64,000 nucleotides of DNA, taken from positions 1,488,001-1,552,000 of the forward strand of contig JABYQN010000003.1 of NCBI GenBank assembly GCA_022606135.1, written 5' to 3'. The notes below the pieces were generated by a model. The model was given only the letters and a program-made list of their open reading frames with translations. It was not told the DNA's origin and did no database searches. The translations under genes were made by a program, and so were the position numbers. Origin of the DNA: Fomes fomentarius. Taxonomy: Eukaryota; Basidiomycota; Agaricomycetes; Polyporales; Polyporaceae. Shown here piece by piece: positions 10,781 to 21,067 of this stretch (its first letter is position 1; every line of letters begins with the position of its first letter).

Positions 10781-13700
10781 TCAACGTCTCATATTCCTCG
10801 AGATCTCCACCAACATATTCTCGATGCGCTTCTGTCTCTCCTCCATGGTCTGCAACCTGCGCTCCAAATTCGAACCCTCCGGGGTACCTTCATCCTCGAC
10901 CTGACTCGCTGTCTCTCGCGGTCCAATGGGCGATGAGGCAGCTGCTTGCGCCTCCTCCTCTTCTCGCGGCACCTCTGGAATACTTGCTCCCTTGTCGTCC
11001 GGGCTCTCCGACAGCGGCACCTGCGAGACGAGGCCCAGGTGCGACCTCATCGGTGGACTGTTCGTTGGGAACCTCCTCAGCGCAGTACTGCTCTCCCCAG
11101 TCGCGCCGTATCCCGAGCTCTCCGCCCCGCCAGCCGGCACGTGGCCTGCAGCCGAGTACGTCCGGAGCCGACGTGGTGGATTGGGCGCGACATGCATCGA
11201 CAACATCCTCCGACGGGTCGCGGGCCCGTAGCTCACCAGAGCCCCTGACGTCGGTGCTGGGCCCGGAGCTGCTCCATTCCCACTACCAGACGTACTCGTT
11301 GCCGCGCCCCCGTCAGACTGTTGCTGTTCTTCCAGGATGAGGTCGTCATCGACGATCAATGGTTGGAATATCTGCGCGAGTGGACTCGCCGCGGCCTGTG
11401 CGATATCGAGCCCGCGGGTAATGACCGAATTGACACGTCCACGCGGCAGTTGTATGTGTCCTGTGCCTTGATGTGGACGTGATGACTGGCTTTGAGGGGA
11501 CGTCGATGGACCAGGGGCCGGAAACTCTGTCTTCTGAGGAGAGGACGGAGCGGGTGGAGTGGAATGGCCTGTTGTAGAACTGGACGCGTGACGGGACCTG
11601 GGTTGGTGCTGAGAGGCACCTGAGGGGTGGCGGCGGGAGGCCTGCGAGAGCCGACGCTGTATGATCCCAATGGGTGGAACCTCGTCTGTCTCCTCCATGT
11701 CCAATGCGCTTTCCTCCATCAGCTCATCTTCGAGCTCGAAAATCTGTGCGCCAGTATGAGGATGTATTGACGATCGATGACGTGCGAGACATACCGCATC
11801 AATGTCAGCGTCTGGTCCAGTGAGGCCTTCGAAGAAAGCTGCATTTGGTGCACATCAGCATAGACACTCCAGATCACCCTGTGCTCGACGTACTCAGTCG
11901 CTTAAGATGCCTCGGTAATGAGTCAAAGATCTTCTCCGCAGCGAAGGAGACTGTCTCGTAGAAGGTAAACGCTCCAGACCGTTTGGCCTGCCTCTCGTAT
12001 AAAGCGATGAAGATAAGGATGGGAAAGCTCGTGAGTCGGATCATGAACACATTGACCTGAAGACCGAGATTAGCATGACGCGTGCTATGCAAACGAAGGG
12101 TCGTGCCTTGTGGAACCAGCGGGGTGTGAGAATATAGCTCGCTGGATACATGATACAGAGTGCGACAAGGTTGATCGGAGGTTGATACGAGAAGAGGGAG
12201 TCGGCCTTGACACTATCGATGCGTTCAACTCTGTTTGTACCAGCTGCTGATCGCATTCGACGTACCCTTCAATTGTGGACACTGCACGACGGAACATGGC
12301 CTATGGAAGGTGAGTGATCAATGAGAGTGGACAAGAAGCGCATATAGCTCACTTCTGCGGAGGCGTCTTCGTTGATCTTGGAGAATGTGTTTGATAGGAT
12401 CTGTTCTGTAGCTTAACACATTTTCTCTCGAACACTCGAAACTATATCAGATACTCACGGATACCAGGACTGCAATTTACGTCACTCAGTCTGATGCGGA
12501 TGCATTGTAATGTCAGCCAGACGCACCAGTCAGCAGCAATGTGTTACTCAAGCATGCATATGTAACCATGAGGAAAGGTCCAAGGAGCGGGTGGAATTTG
12601 GCTACGACATCACCCTGTCAGCGAATCAATCACATGTAGACACTGATCAGAAACCTACTCGCGTTATCGAAGCCGCTCGCATCCAGTCCAAACCACAAGT
12701 CAAGCATCCACCATGCAACAGTCCCTACGCTATAGCTGTAGGAGGCCATAGAGTTAATGGCGCGAGCTTTTGGAATACGAAGTGAGCGACGAACCCCCCG
12801 CCTGTCTTCCCAAGGCTAAGATGAATCGTCAGAGAGGCTGTCAAGGTAATACACATCCGACTCACGTCCATAGAGCGTAGAGGAACCCTCCGAAGCAAAA
12901 TGCAGCGATAACCATGAGAGCAACGAACTGGATCATCATCGCTCGTAGGGATAGAACCATCATGTTGTTCTTGAAAGTCACGAATGCCAATCTACACAAA
13001 TGAGTTATCCTCTGCACAGACTGAGGAGATGCGGACTCAACCTACCTCGGGAACATGAGCACAGCTATAAGGGCGAGACAATCGATGCCCATTTTTCTTG
13101 CCCAAATGTCTAGCAAGAATCATGTCAATGCGGGATCGAAACTGCGAATTGAGGTACCTACGGTAGCTGTATATTCCAACGAACCGCATGATAGCATACG
13201 TGCAGTACAGCGTGACTGGCGCATGACATGTTAGATTTCATCGCTACATCGGTAAACAACAACCCACCAAATGCTAGGTCGAAACCATTCTGTGGCGACG
13301 TATGTCAGACAGATCCATTGCACATATAACTCCATATCTTACCCAAGTACCCTTGAAATATACTGAATTGAAGTTTAGACTTATACATCACGTATAAAGG
13401 CGTGTCACAAACCTTTGATTCCGTGCTCCTGCATGGCAGCCACTCTCTCCAAGGTGAAGCCCAACGCATATACCAAGAACACTACTTCCGCGAGGTTGAT
13501 CGTATTTATCTCGCTGATTTCGAGGGCGCACACGAAGAGTACGAATAGTATGATGAAACTAGAGACAATCTGTGAGTGATACAGTTCCCTTGAGCAGAAT
13601 CACGCCACGTACTTCATGTACTCAAGTACCGATCGGATTGCAGGTACTTTGAGGCTGCACAGTCGGACATCAGCTTCATTGCGGTGAGGCAGGTAGAAGA

Positions 13701-14578
13701 TAAGGAAGAAACGTTACCGGTAATGGTCTAGCAGGGGCGCCCTATGAGGATCGTAGAAATGTATAGGGTTGCGCTTGTAGGTCTAGGAGGGTTCTTAGCA
13801 CAAAATGATACGTGCGACACAACCGAAGACGAACATCCGAGAGTATTGAACGAGTGCTCTCGGCCTGGTACACAATCTTGCCACTAAAATTCACACTTGT
13901 CAAATCATGCATTGTCATAGAGTTGACAGGCCAGTCACCTCCAAATGCCGTCAATGACCTTCTGGCACGGCGAACTCTTGATGAAATGTTTGGCTTGACT
14001 CAAGATGGCCATCTCGATCGCATTACCAACCCGTTCCTCCAGATCATCATCATGCTCTTCACGAGCGCGGTCCAGAAGTCCGGGAGGCGCCCCAGAATAG
14101 ACGGGCCAAGTGGTAGTGAGCACGAGCGCAAGCTCGAGCATGTTGTGAGCGTGTTCGCGTAGGGCCCTGATAGCGAGAATCTCGCATAGGTCCGCCCGAG
14201 TATGTGATAAGGCAGCGGTGGTGAGATGCCGGTCGCGGTAAAAGTAGACCCGATTGAGTAGTAGACAGAAGATGACAGACATGTTTCCTTGTCGTTGAAA
14301 TGCGCTATACTTGTCTAGTAATGGACGGATGAGGGTGTATGTGAGGTCCGGGGCAGTGAGCTAAAGATGGAGCCAGAGGAAGTGAGGGACGCAAACGACC
14401 AGATCGAAACGGAGACTGACCGCCTCAAGCGTGAGTGGGGTGTCTACGAAGGAACAGTTGGAGTCACGCGCTTAAAATGAGAGACGTGCTACTCACCTAT
14501 GAAGTGCTAAGACACGAGAAAGAACGCATAACATCGTCAACCATCATAACGAACTATCGCATCGAAAGGAATTACCAT
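10781..14578 (-). CDS. YVC1: TRP-family vacuolar calcium channel, YVC1-like
   Basis: My model has 23 exons: 14578-14555, 14506-14497, 14443-14421, 14360-13939, 13883-13835, 13782-13718, 13654-13613, 13558-13413, 13362-13343, 13289-13268, 13215-13162, 13109-13046, 12991-12866, 12815-12795, 12735-12659, 12601-12527, 12469-12459, 12400-12353, 12300-12266, 12212-12107, 12056-11894, 11838-11795, 11743-10781. The product is 869 residues. It has the fungal TRP cytosolic N-terminus (LTRADLCEI-like SHTRADLCEI), then NPIHFYDPHRAPLLDHYR, several membrane helices, WWMLDLWFGLDASGFDNA before the pore region, and TLLLTVLVSILSNTF in the last helix. The tail is Ser/Pro-rich with a terminal coiled coil (MEERQKRIENMLVEI). 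It should release vacuolar calcium. The first two exons are tentative; the intron at 12057-12106 needs a GC donor. Confidence 0.9.
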
Positions 14579-15084
14579 GACATCCTAGAGTCATGAAGTC
14601 AGTTCATGCGCGTTGGTGGTAGATACTGGGTACGTACTTGTCTAATCATGTGTATAATAGGGTATACTTCCGTCGCTGTGACATCAACCGAGCGCAGAAG
14701 GGGTTGCCGTTCGGGTGCCAGTGCCTCCGAGTCTGCCATTGCGTCTTTGGTGTTCATTCAATCGGTCATAGGCGGTCGTATGTCGTAGCAAGCTAGCAAG
14801 GCTGAACTAGCGGAGGCCAAAACTTCCAACCAGAGTGAGGACAGCGCAAAGTGGGAAATGGGAAAGTGAACCTGCAGGCAAGCCAGTAGAGGAGCGTCGC
14901 AACGACCAGCACAGTGCAGGCGAATTGGAAAGTGGCGAGTCAAACTCAATCTTATCTTATCTATATACCATTGCGGTGACTGACAAAGACTTCGCAAGTG
15001 TGAGCTGTTTGCGACCCACCACCTGCCTCTACATTCCATGACACGTCCCTAACGCGGGCGTAGGTGTCCGGTCTTGACATCGGG
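14579..15084. promoter_or_regulatory. Divergent region between the TRP channel and F-box genes
   Basis: 506 bases between divergent start codons. If the first two small TRP exons are wrong, the true 5' end of that gene lies here. No other structure seen. Confidence 0.45.
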
Positions 15085-16580
15085 ATGGACAGACGGCCCA
15101 GACTGCCATACGACGTCCTCCTCCTCATCGCATCTTATGCGACCAGAGACACTTTACTGTCCCTCATGCTCGTATCCCACGACTTCCACAACGACTGTGC
15201 CAGATATGTCCTTGGCAATGGGGTGAAGCTTCGCGGAAATCGAGACATAGTGTCTTTCATCTACTTCATGCGCCCCGGGAAGCGCAAGCGTTGGCGTTAC
15301 CTCAGGTCCCTCAGCTTCGACAACTCTACAATCAACCCTGCCATCGCAGCAGAACTCGCTCGAGTCCTCGCACGCGCAACGCACCTCGAGAGACTGGTGT
15401 TTGGTTGGGCAGAAAGAACACTCGGTGCGCACCCGGACCTTCCTCCTGCGTTCGCAGCTATCAAGAGCATCAAACATCTCGTCCTTGAAGGCGGGTACCA
15501 GTACACATGCCGGATGTTAGAGGCAATGCATTGGCCGCTCGAGACCGCGAGGCTGACCAGGTCGGAGTACAAGTGGGACTGGCATGATCCAGACAGGCTT
15601 GACCGTATGCATCCTGCGTCCTTGCTTCGCAACGCCTGCTCGACTCTCAAGTCCCTCGAGCTTGATGGATGGCGAGACTGCAGCGACGTCCTACCCACAT
15701 ATCCCATCTTCCCCGACCTCCGTTCGCTTCGCATGAAGGAGACATGGTGTCCATCAACCGCTCAATGGGTCGTCACATATCCGAATCTGCAAAGCCTCAC
15801 CGTACGCACGACTAACGGGCATTTGATGGAAGTCGCAGAGGACGACCTCCTTGAGCATGCGCTCCACAGACGTCTCAACCTTGAAACGCACTCTACACAA
15901 ACCTGCTGGGCGCAGTTGGAGTCGTTCGAAGGGACACTACTTGATCTCTATCTGCTTGGTCTCCCATGCCGCATCTCTAGCGTCTCGGTAGATCTATGCG
16001 CAGACTCCTTGCAATTCTTCAACCCAGTCATGGATCACGCTCGACCCATCCATCTCAACCTACGCATTGATTCCCTATATATAGACATCCCTGTGATTGG
16101 GCAGTGTCTGCAACACGCGGGATTAGTGGACCTGAGACACCTGACACTCTCCATTTCGTTCTATTCGCTGGAGAACGAAGTAAGAGGCGATCATATAATC
16201 CGTTTCTTGGTGGGCATATCCCCTCAACGCCCGTGGCTAATAGCTGAGATGTCTCATTGCATCTCTTGCAGGAACACGTCCTTGATGCTCTTGCTCCACA
16301 AAGTGTCGAGGAGTTCTCCCTTGAAGTCTCCTGCGATGAGAAGTCATATGTATGCAATACCGACTCGGCCGAGGATGCGCCACGCCGTCCTCCATGTCTA
16401 GTGAAAGCATGGGTACATGATGTTGATGTAGAAGATCTAGCGCGGCAGATCTTCGTGCGCGTCCCGTCTCTCACATTTGTTGCATTGAGCATACAAACCC
16501 ATGAAGCGCACAGAAGACTACTCAGGTGCACCGCACCAGGACCGGCGATGAAGAGGCGGCCAGTATATCATGAAATGTGA
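15085..16580 (+). CDS. F-box-like / leucine-rich-repeat protein
   Basis: Two exons, 15085-16179 and 16272-16580, giving 467 residues. The N-terminus (LPYDVLLLIASYATRDTLL, then LMLVSHDFHNDC) is a degenerate F-box. It is followed by irregular leucine-rich repeats (LRSLSFDNS, LKSLELDGW, LRSLRMKET, LQSLTVRT, LRHLTLSISF). Such proteins are abundant and fast-evolving in Agaricomycetes. Typical members bind Skp1 through the F-box and a substrate through the repeats, as part of an SCF ubiquitin ligase. No particular substrate can be named. The 92-base intron is longer than most here. ATG at 15085 is the first in frame. Confidence 0.72.
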
Positions 16581-17095
16581 GACCAGTTTGCTATCTCCGA
16601 TGTATTGCATCGATACCGGTATTGAATGACCTCATTAGAGATCCGATTGTTGACGAAAACACGTAAGTGTATCAGCACAAACAGCTCTGAACAAATGTGC
16701 TCATCTGCCTGGCAGCCGCATATAGATGACCTTGAGTGCCGCGATTGCGCATCCTTCATCCGAAAGACTTTTCTCTGGCGGCACCATCGACTCCTTCATG
16801 TGCCGTCCTCCCAACGCCAGTGTCACACTTGTTGTTTTTTGTCACCTGGGAGCGTCCTTTGTCGTCCCGCCGCCTCGTGTGATACTGCGCGGTCTAAGCT
16901 GCATTGCACGTACCACGCTGAGTGAACACACAAACACATCTTTGACGATCCTCGTATATGAAGAGCTCGTGGAACGCGGCGCCTCGTCACCACTTGAATC
17001 ACAGTCTCGCCTCTATTTTTCTTTGCCTATCTTCCCTCGTCGCGACAGAATCCTCGTCACCACAGCCAGCGTCCATCGCACACTCATCATCAACC
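16581..17095. other. Intergenic spacer before the first gag-like gene
   Basis: 515 bases. The downstream ORF is open from 16958 but the extension to 17095 is low complexity. The stretch before the chosen ATG is pyrimidine-rich (ctctatttttctttgcc), fitting a transcription start. No repeat ends or LTR were recognised. Confidence 0.4.
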
Positions 17096-17644
17096 ATGAA
17101 CCAAGACATGGACATTCCCGCCGTCTTCCTCCCGGAGCACCTCCGCCTCGGCCTCACAAACTGGGCCGAGTACAAACACGCCATCGAGACCGCGTGCGCC
17201 CTCACCGGCGTGTCCGAGCACCTCACCCGCGCCCGCATGCCCCCAGGCGGCATCTTGGGCCTCGCCGACGACCCATTCGACCCCGACATGTACGACTACG
17301 AGCTCAACCAGTGGCAGCGGCAGGACGCGCTCTGCCAGGCCATCATCACGCTCAACGTCCGCGACTTCCCGCGCCTCGGCATCTCTGCGGGCAAGGCTGT
17401 CCCTGCGCGCGACGTATGGGCTGCGCTCGTCGCGCTCCACACACCCAAGAAACGCTGGTGGACCATCTTCAAGCCGGACTGGGCGCGGCCGTTGACCCGC
17501 CTGGAGTGGGTTCTGGTGGGATCGCTGTTTTTCGTGATGATATGGCTGGGCTCGATGCAGCTGGAGCTTGAGATGGAGCGCGCTGCATTCTTGGCACGGG
17601 TGAACGATGCGTATCGGCGTAGCTACTCGGGTTATCGTTATTAG
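17096..17644 (+). CDS. Copia-gag-like N-terminal domain protein with C-terminal membrane helix (copy A)
   Basis: Single exon, 182 residues. ATG 17096 is preferred for its context (catcaaccATGA); the ORF is open from 16958. Residues 12-32 (LPEHLRLGLTNWAEYKHAI) and 73-110 (WQRQDALCQAIITLNVRD, then VWAAL) follow the pattern of the gag N-terminus of Ty1/copia elements: a short hydrophobic start, a conserved aromatic and Trp/Tyr pair, then W-x3-D with alternating Ile/Leu. No zinc knuckle, protease or polymerase follows. Instead a hydrophobic helix at about 138-155 ends the protein, followed by a short basic/Tyr-rich tail. It is a relative of the gene at 23704-24315. I infer a domesticated gag fragment tethered to a membrane. 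Function unknown. Confidence 0.7.
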   Translation: MNQDMDIPAVFLPEHLRLGLTNWAEYKHAIETACALTGVSEHLTRARMPPGGILGLADDPFDPDMYDYELNQWQRQDALCQAIITLNVRDFPRLGISAGKAVPARDVWAALVALHTPKKRWWTIFKPDWARPLTRLEWVLVGSLFFVMIWLGSMQLELEMERAAFLARVNDAYRRSYSGYRY

Positions 17645-17925
17645 TATACTTGTCTCATAGCCGTCGAGTATCGATGAAGGGGGAGATTGCTGTAGTGTAG
17701 CTACGTCATGACTTGCATCGCTCGGATCTGGTCGGTTTCATGTGGGTGGTGTATTGGTGTAGGTGGTAGCATACTCGACCGTGCAAATATTTGATCTTCA
17801 GGGAACCTCGAGAACTCCCGATCCGATGGTGTGACTTGCATCTAGTGTTCGTGTGCAAGCCGACAAGATGATGCCATAGCAAGGGGAGAGCGAGAGTATA
17901 CAATAGCAGTAATGCACGATGGTGG

Positions 17926-18497
17926 TCATGAAGACGCTGATGATTTTGGTACAATACCTGCACGCAACGCAAACTTTTCGAACGACATCCGTGGGTCTTC
18001 GTCTTCTTGCAGAGCTCTTCAGGACATGCCGCATGATTATGAGGACATAGGGCGAGATGTATAAGTAGGCGATACGTACCGACGTTTCATCTCGCTTCGC
18101 CATGTTACTTCCCGCAGAGCAGGGCTCCGCACTGTCGCTCCTACAACAGCCAAAACAAGCGCGACGAGTGCTTCGACGATAATCTGCGCACCCAGATGAT
18201 CTCAGCACGGTGAACACGTATGACAAGTGGTAGCATGCCCTTACATCACTTGGCAGTGTCCCTTCCGGACGCCCGAGTGCCTTCAGGTGCGAAAGGTCTG
18301 TGCAATCCGTGTCAAGTCAGCCTTCACCAAGATGGATGTATCAAACTCTGACTACGTACGCTCGTAAGTGGAGAACGCGGCTACGAACACCAAGACGTGT
18401 GTGTTCATCAGCGGCACGTAGTGGGAATCAGGCTACATGCATGCTGACCATGTAGAAGCGCGATTGTCGCGACAAGGAGCATGAGTCCACCGAGCAT
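17926..18497 (-). CDS. EMC5: EMC5 / MMGT, ER membrane protein complex subunit 5
   Basis: Five exons: 18497-18449, 18380-18360, 18297-18245, 18183-18080, 18016-17926, giving 105 residues; phases close exactly. The protein has two hydrophobic helices, starting MLGGLMLLVATIALLHAAFS and then IIVEALVALVLAVVGATV. Between them is a conserved TYEHLSHLK-type loop with LPSD before helix 2, and the tail has DPRMSFEKFALR. This is the EMC5/membrane magnesium transporter family. EMC5 is a core subunit of the ER complex that inserts tail-anchored and multipass membrane proteins; an older proposal is Mg2+ transport. The gene is invisible as a long ORF because its exons are 21-104 nt. It diverges from the DUF2015 gene with 209 bases between start codons. 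Confidence 0.92.
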
Positions 18498-18706
18498 CGT
18501 AGAGGTGTGTCGCGTACGCCGAGTGGATGGTTGAAGGCGAGAACAGCGGCGAGACTAGGCGGCGGTGTCGGAAATGAAGGGAACAGAGTGGGCACGGATG
18601 CTGCGTGGGAGCACGTGCCTGGGAGTATATGATCTGGCCAATGAGGGTGGCCGATGCCCAGCGCGCCCCCTGCAACTGCCGCAAGCGATAAATCTCCCCA
18701 CCTGCA
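18498..18706. promoter_or_regulatory. Short bidirectional promoter EMC5 / DUF2015
   Basis: 209 bases between divergent ATGs, so both transcripts must start within it. It includes an agtatatgat stretch near 18626 and no canonical TATA box. Confidence 0.55.
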
Positions 18707-19326
18707 ATGTACTTCTGGTTGTCCGTGTTCGCCCTCTCAGCATTACTGGTAATGTGTGCGTATCCCTCCCTTTGTGCCCCACTGGCCTCCCAAGGGTCCC
18801 CAGACTGCAGCTGAGGGGCTTTCTAGTGTCGTTCCGGTACCGAGCTGTGCTCAGCAACCCCATGCGCTCGCTCTTCCCGCGACTCGGGCACTACCAGCCC
18901 GTGTCAACGTTCGCGGGCCAGGTCGACGCAGGGTTGACGTCCTCGACGTTCGATATCGAGGCAAACATCCGGGATGGAGACTCCAGAGCTGGTCTTGATG
19001 AACGCGGAACTCAGGAGGTGCTGGACATCATGCGCCGGGAGCGGGTAAAGTGAGTCTCATCTTCCTTCCTCATCGTGATGCGACTTTGGGTTAGGGTGTC
19101 TCTGGAAGAGAAACGGTGGCTGTTGGAACTTGGAGACACAACGCAACGCTGACCATGGTGGTGTTGTTAGCTTCGACCAGGCACGGTTGATCCGGCACAA
19201 CCAAATACTTGCTGCCAACGGCATCGATCCTTCAGGTATGTCATATTTTCTCCTCGTGTACTCAAATTCCAACGAGTGGGGTTTGCAGGAATGCCCATGG
19301 ACGCAAAGGCTGTCACGCGCCTATGA
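18707..19326 (+). CDS. DUF2015 family small protein
   Basis: Four exons: 18707-18748, 18811-19049, 19171-19235, 19289-19326, giving 127 residues. A short hydrophobic N-terminus (MYFWLSVFALSALL) could be a signal anchor. Then follow a tract with SLFPRLGHYQP, the family core STFDIEANIRDGDSRAGLD, EVLDIMRRERVNFDQAR and a C-terminal NGIDPSGMPMDAKAV. Fungal DUF2015 proteins of this length are widespread and have no assigned function. Position in the cell is inferred to be a membrane, from the N-terminal helix only. It shares a 209-base divergent promoter with EMC5. Confidence 0.85.
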
Positions 19327-21067
19327 TCGACCTGGCCTTCTTCACCTTCTCCCCCTCCCCACTTTGTCTCACCTGCTATCGTCGTGCTTTGCCGACTCGG
19401 ACAGTTCATCGCTCTCTAACTCTTGGTTGTTCTCCATGCTTGTTCTACACATATCATGCGATGCGTCTAGCGTCTGCACATAACTCACAATCCTTGTTGT
19501 TTGTCACTTTGTTTCCTTATCTTTCACCTCCTGGGTGCCGTGTAGTAGTCAATACCGGATCTGTATCATCATCATAAATCTACTTTGTTATTGCCTTTAG
19601 GCACAGATCCATTGCCACTCTAGGCCTTTCTCAAGACGGTTTTGTGCATGATACTCTATGAATGGAGTGTGATGAACAAGTACGATCTTCGAGTTCAAAA
19701 CCCTGTGCATTCAATGGTTTGTTGCAACACCGCATCATGCCTCCCCCTTCGAGTCTGTCGATATGAACCACCCACTTCTATCTTGAGGATAGTACGCTGC
19801 TTAGGGGGCCTGTGCCTATTAATCACTATTCTAAGCAATCCAATACGAAGCACATACATATACTGTGTATGAGTCTGCTCAAATTTGGGGCCACTCGAGA
19901 TGTGAATGCGGTTGGCTGTTGGCGCGAGATATGGCGTCTTCTAGTCTCCCCTAGGCAGACATTATATGGATGGTGGGGAAGGACGCGATCATATTACAGG
20001 CCAATTTGGTAGTGTAAGCGTCGTCTGCCCGCACTTAAGCACAACAGCGGCCAGCCTATGTAGAGAAGGGAATCCGTGAGTCTCATATCGAAATCCGAAA
20101 GAAACGACGCTGACCTATCCCACGATCAGGCCCAGGAGATAAATATAGAGTTGGTGCGAGGAGTGTAGCAAAAACCTTTGGCCATTGGCGTGCTGTGGCG
20201 GTTCGAGGACGGGCTGCAAGTGGTCGACTCAGTTATCCTTCCTGTGATGTGTCGCCAGTGTTCGACGGGAGCTCGATCATATACATACAGTGCCGCCGGC
20301 ATTAGGCTTGCACCACTTGGTGACAATTCTGAGACCAGTGCAACGCGGTCAGATGAGACGGGTGACCAGAGCACTCAAGGCCCACTGACAGGGATAATGG
20401 GTGACCTTTGAGCTCACGTAAATCAACGCCACACGGTCTGGTTGACCAGCCTGCTCTATAGACTGAACTAGGTCTGCAAACGGAAAAGTTATCAGAGTCA
20501 CTATGGGATGCGATGATGTTGCTTCCCCTCACCTGTGCGGTCTCTCACCGATTCCTTTCTCCATTTCACGACAGCTCGTCAGTATCCTGGCTACCTATCT
20601 CCTCACGACGGAAGGTCGCTCTTGGGAGCATCATGACAGATGCCTGGCCGCGGGTGTGGACTGCAATCCTTGGAAAGGCCATTGAGAAAGTTCTCGACTC
20701 GGACAGTCCGCATGAGCGCAGCCAAATCACCAAAGACAAGCCAAGAACATATTAGTGACGAACTATTAGCAAGCACGCCGAGGCAACGCCCGAGCCCCGA
20801 CGTCCCGAATATACAGTACATGTCGTAGCTACTACCGTACACTCTAGTAGAATCAGCTCGAGGCCGAACTGACCGTATAAGCAAGAAATAGACCTGAGAT
20901 GGGAAATGAAATGAGCTGTGTGGGGTGGTGTGGTGCCCTCCACTGGCGAGGAAGGGCGATAGGCCATGGGTAAGGAGGGTATCTATGCGCCGCGTAGTCG
21001 TTGGTGACAGTCGTGAATAAGTTTGTGTGGCATTCGAGCCGGGGAGAAGAGTATTGACGCCAGCGGC
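19327..21067. other. 1.7-kb gene-poor stretch, no supported gene
   Basis: Lies between the 3' ends of the DUF2015 gene (+) and ARE2 (-). ORFs are short and without recognisable motifs. On the minus strand a few splice-like signals occur (acceptor tttgcag near 20478), with a short open stretch beyond, reading DLVQSIEQAGQPDRVALIY. I could not extend it into a gene; it may be a remnant. Confidence 0.5.

Noticed and set aside
16726..17571. 281-codon + ORF
   Set aside because: Arg/His/Pro-rich shadow overlapping the gag-like gene in another frame.
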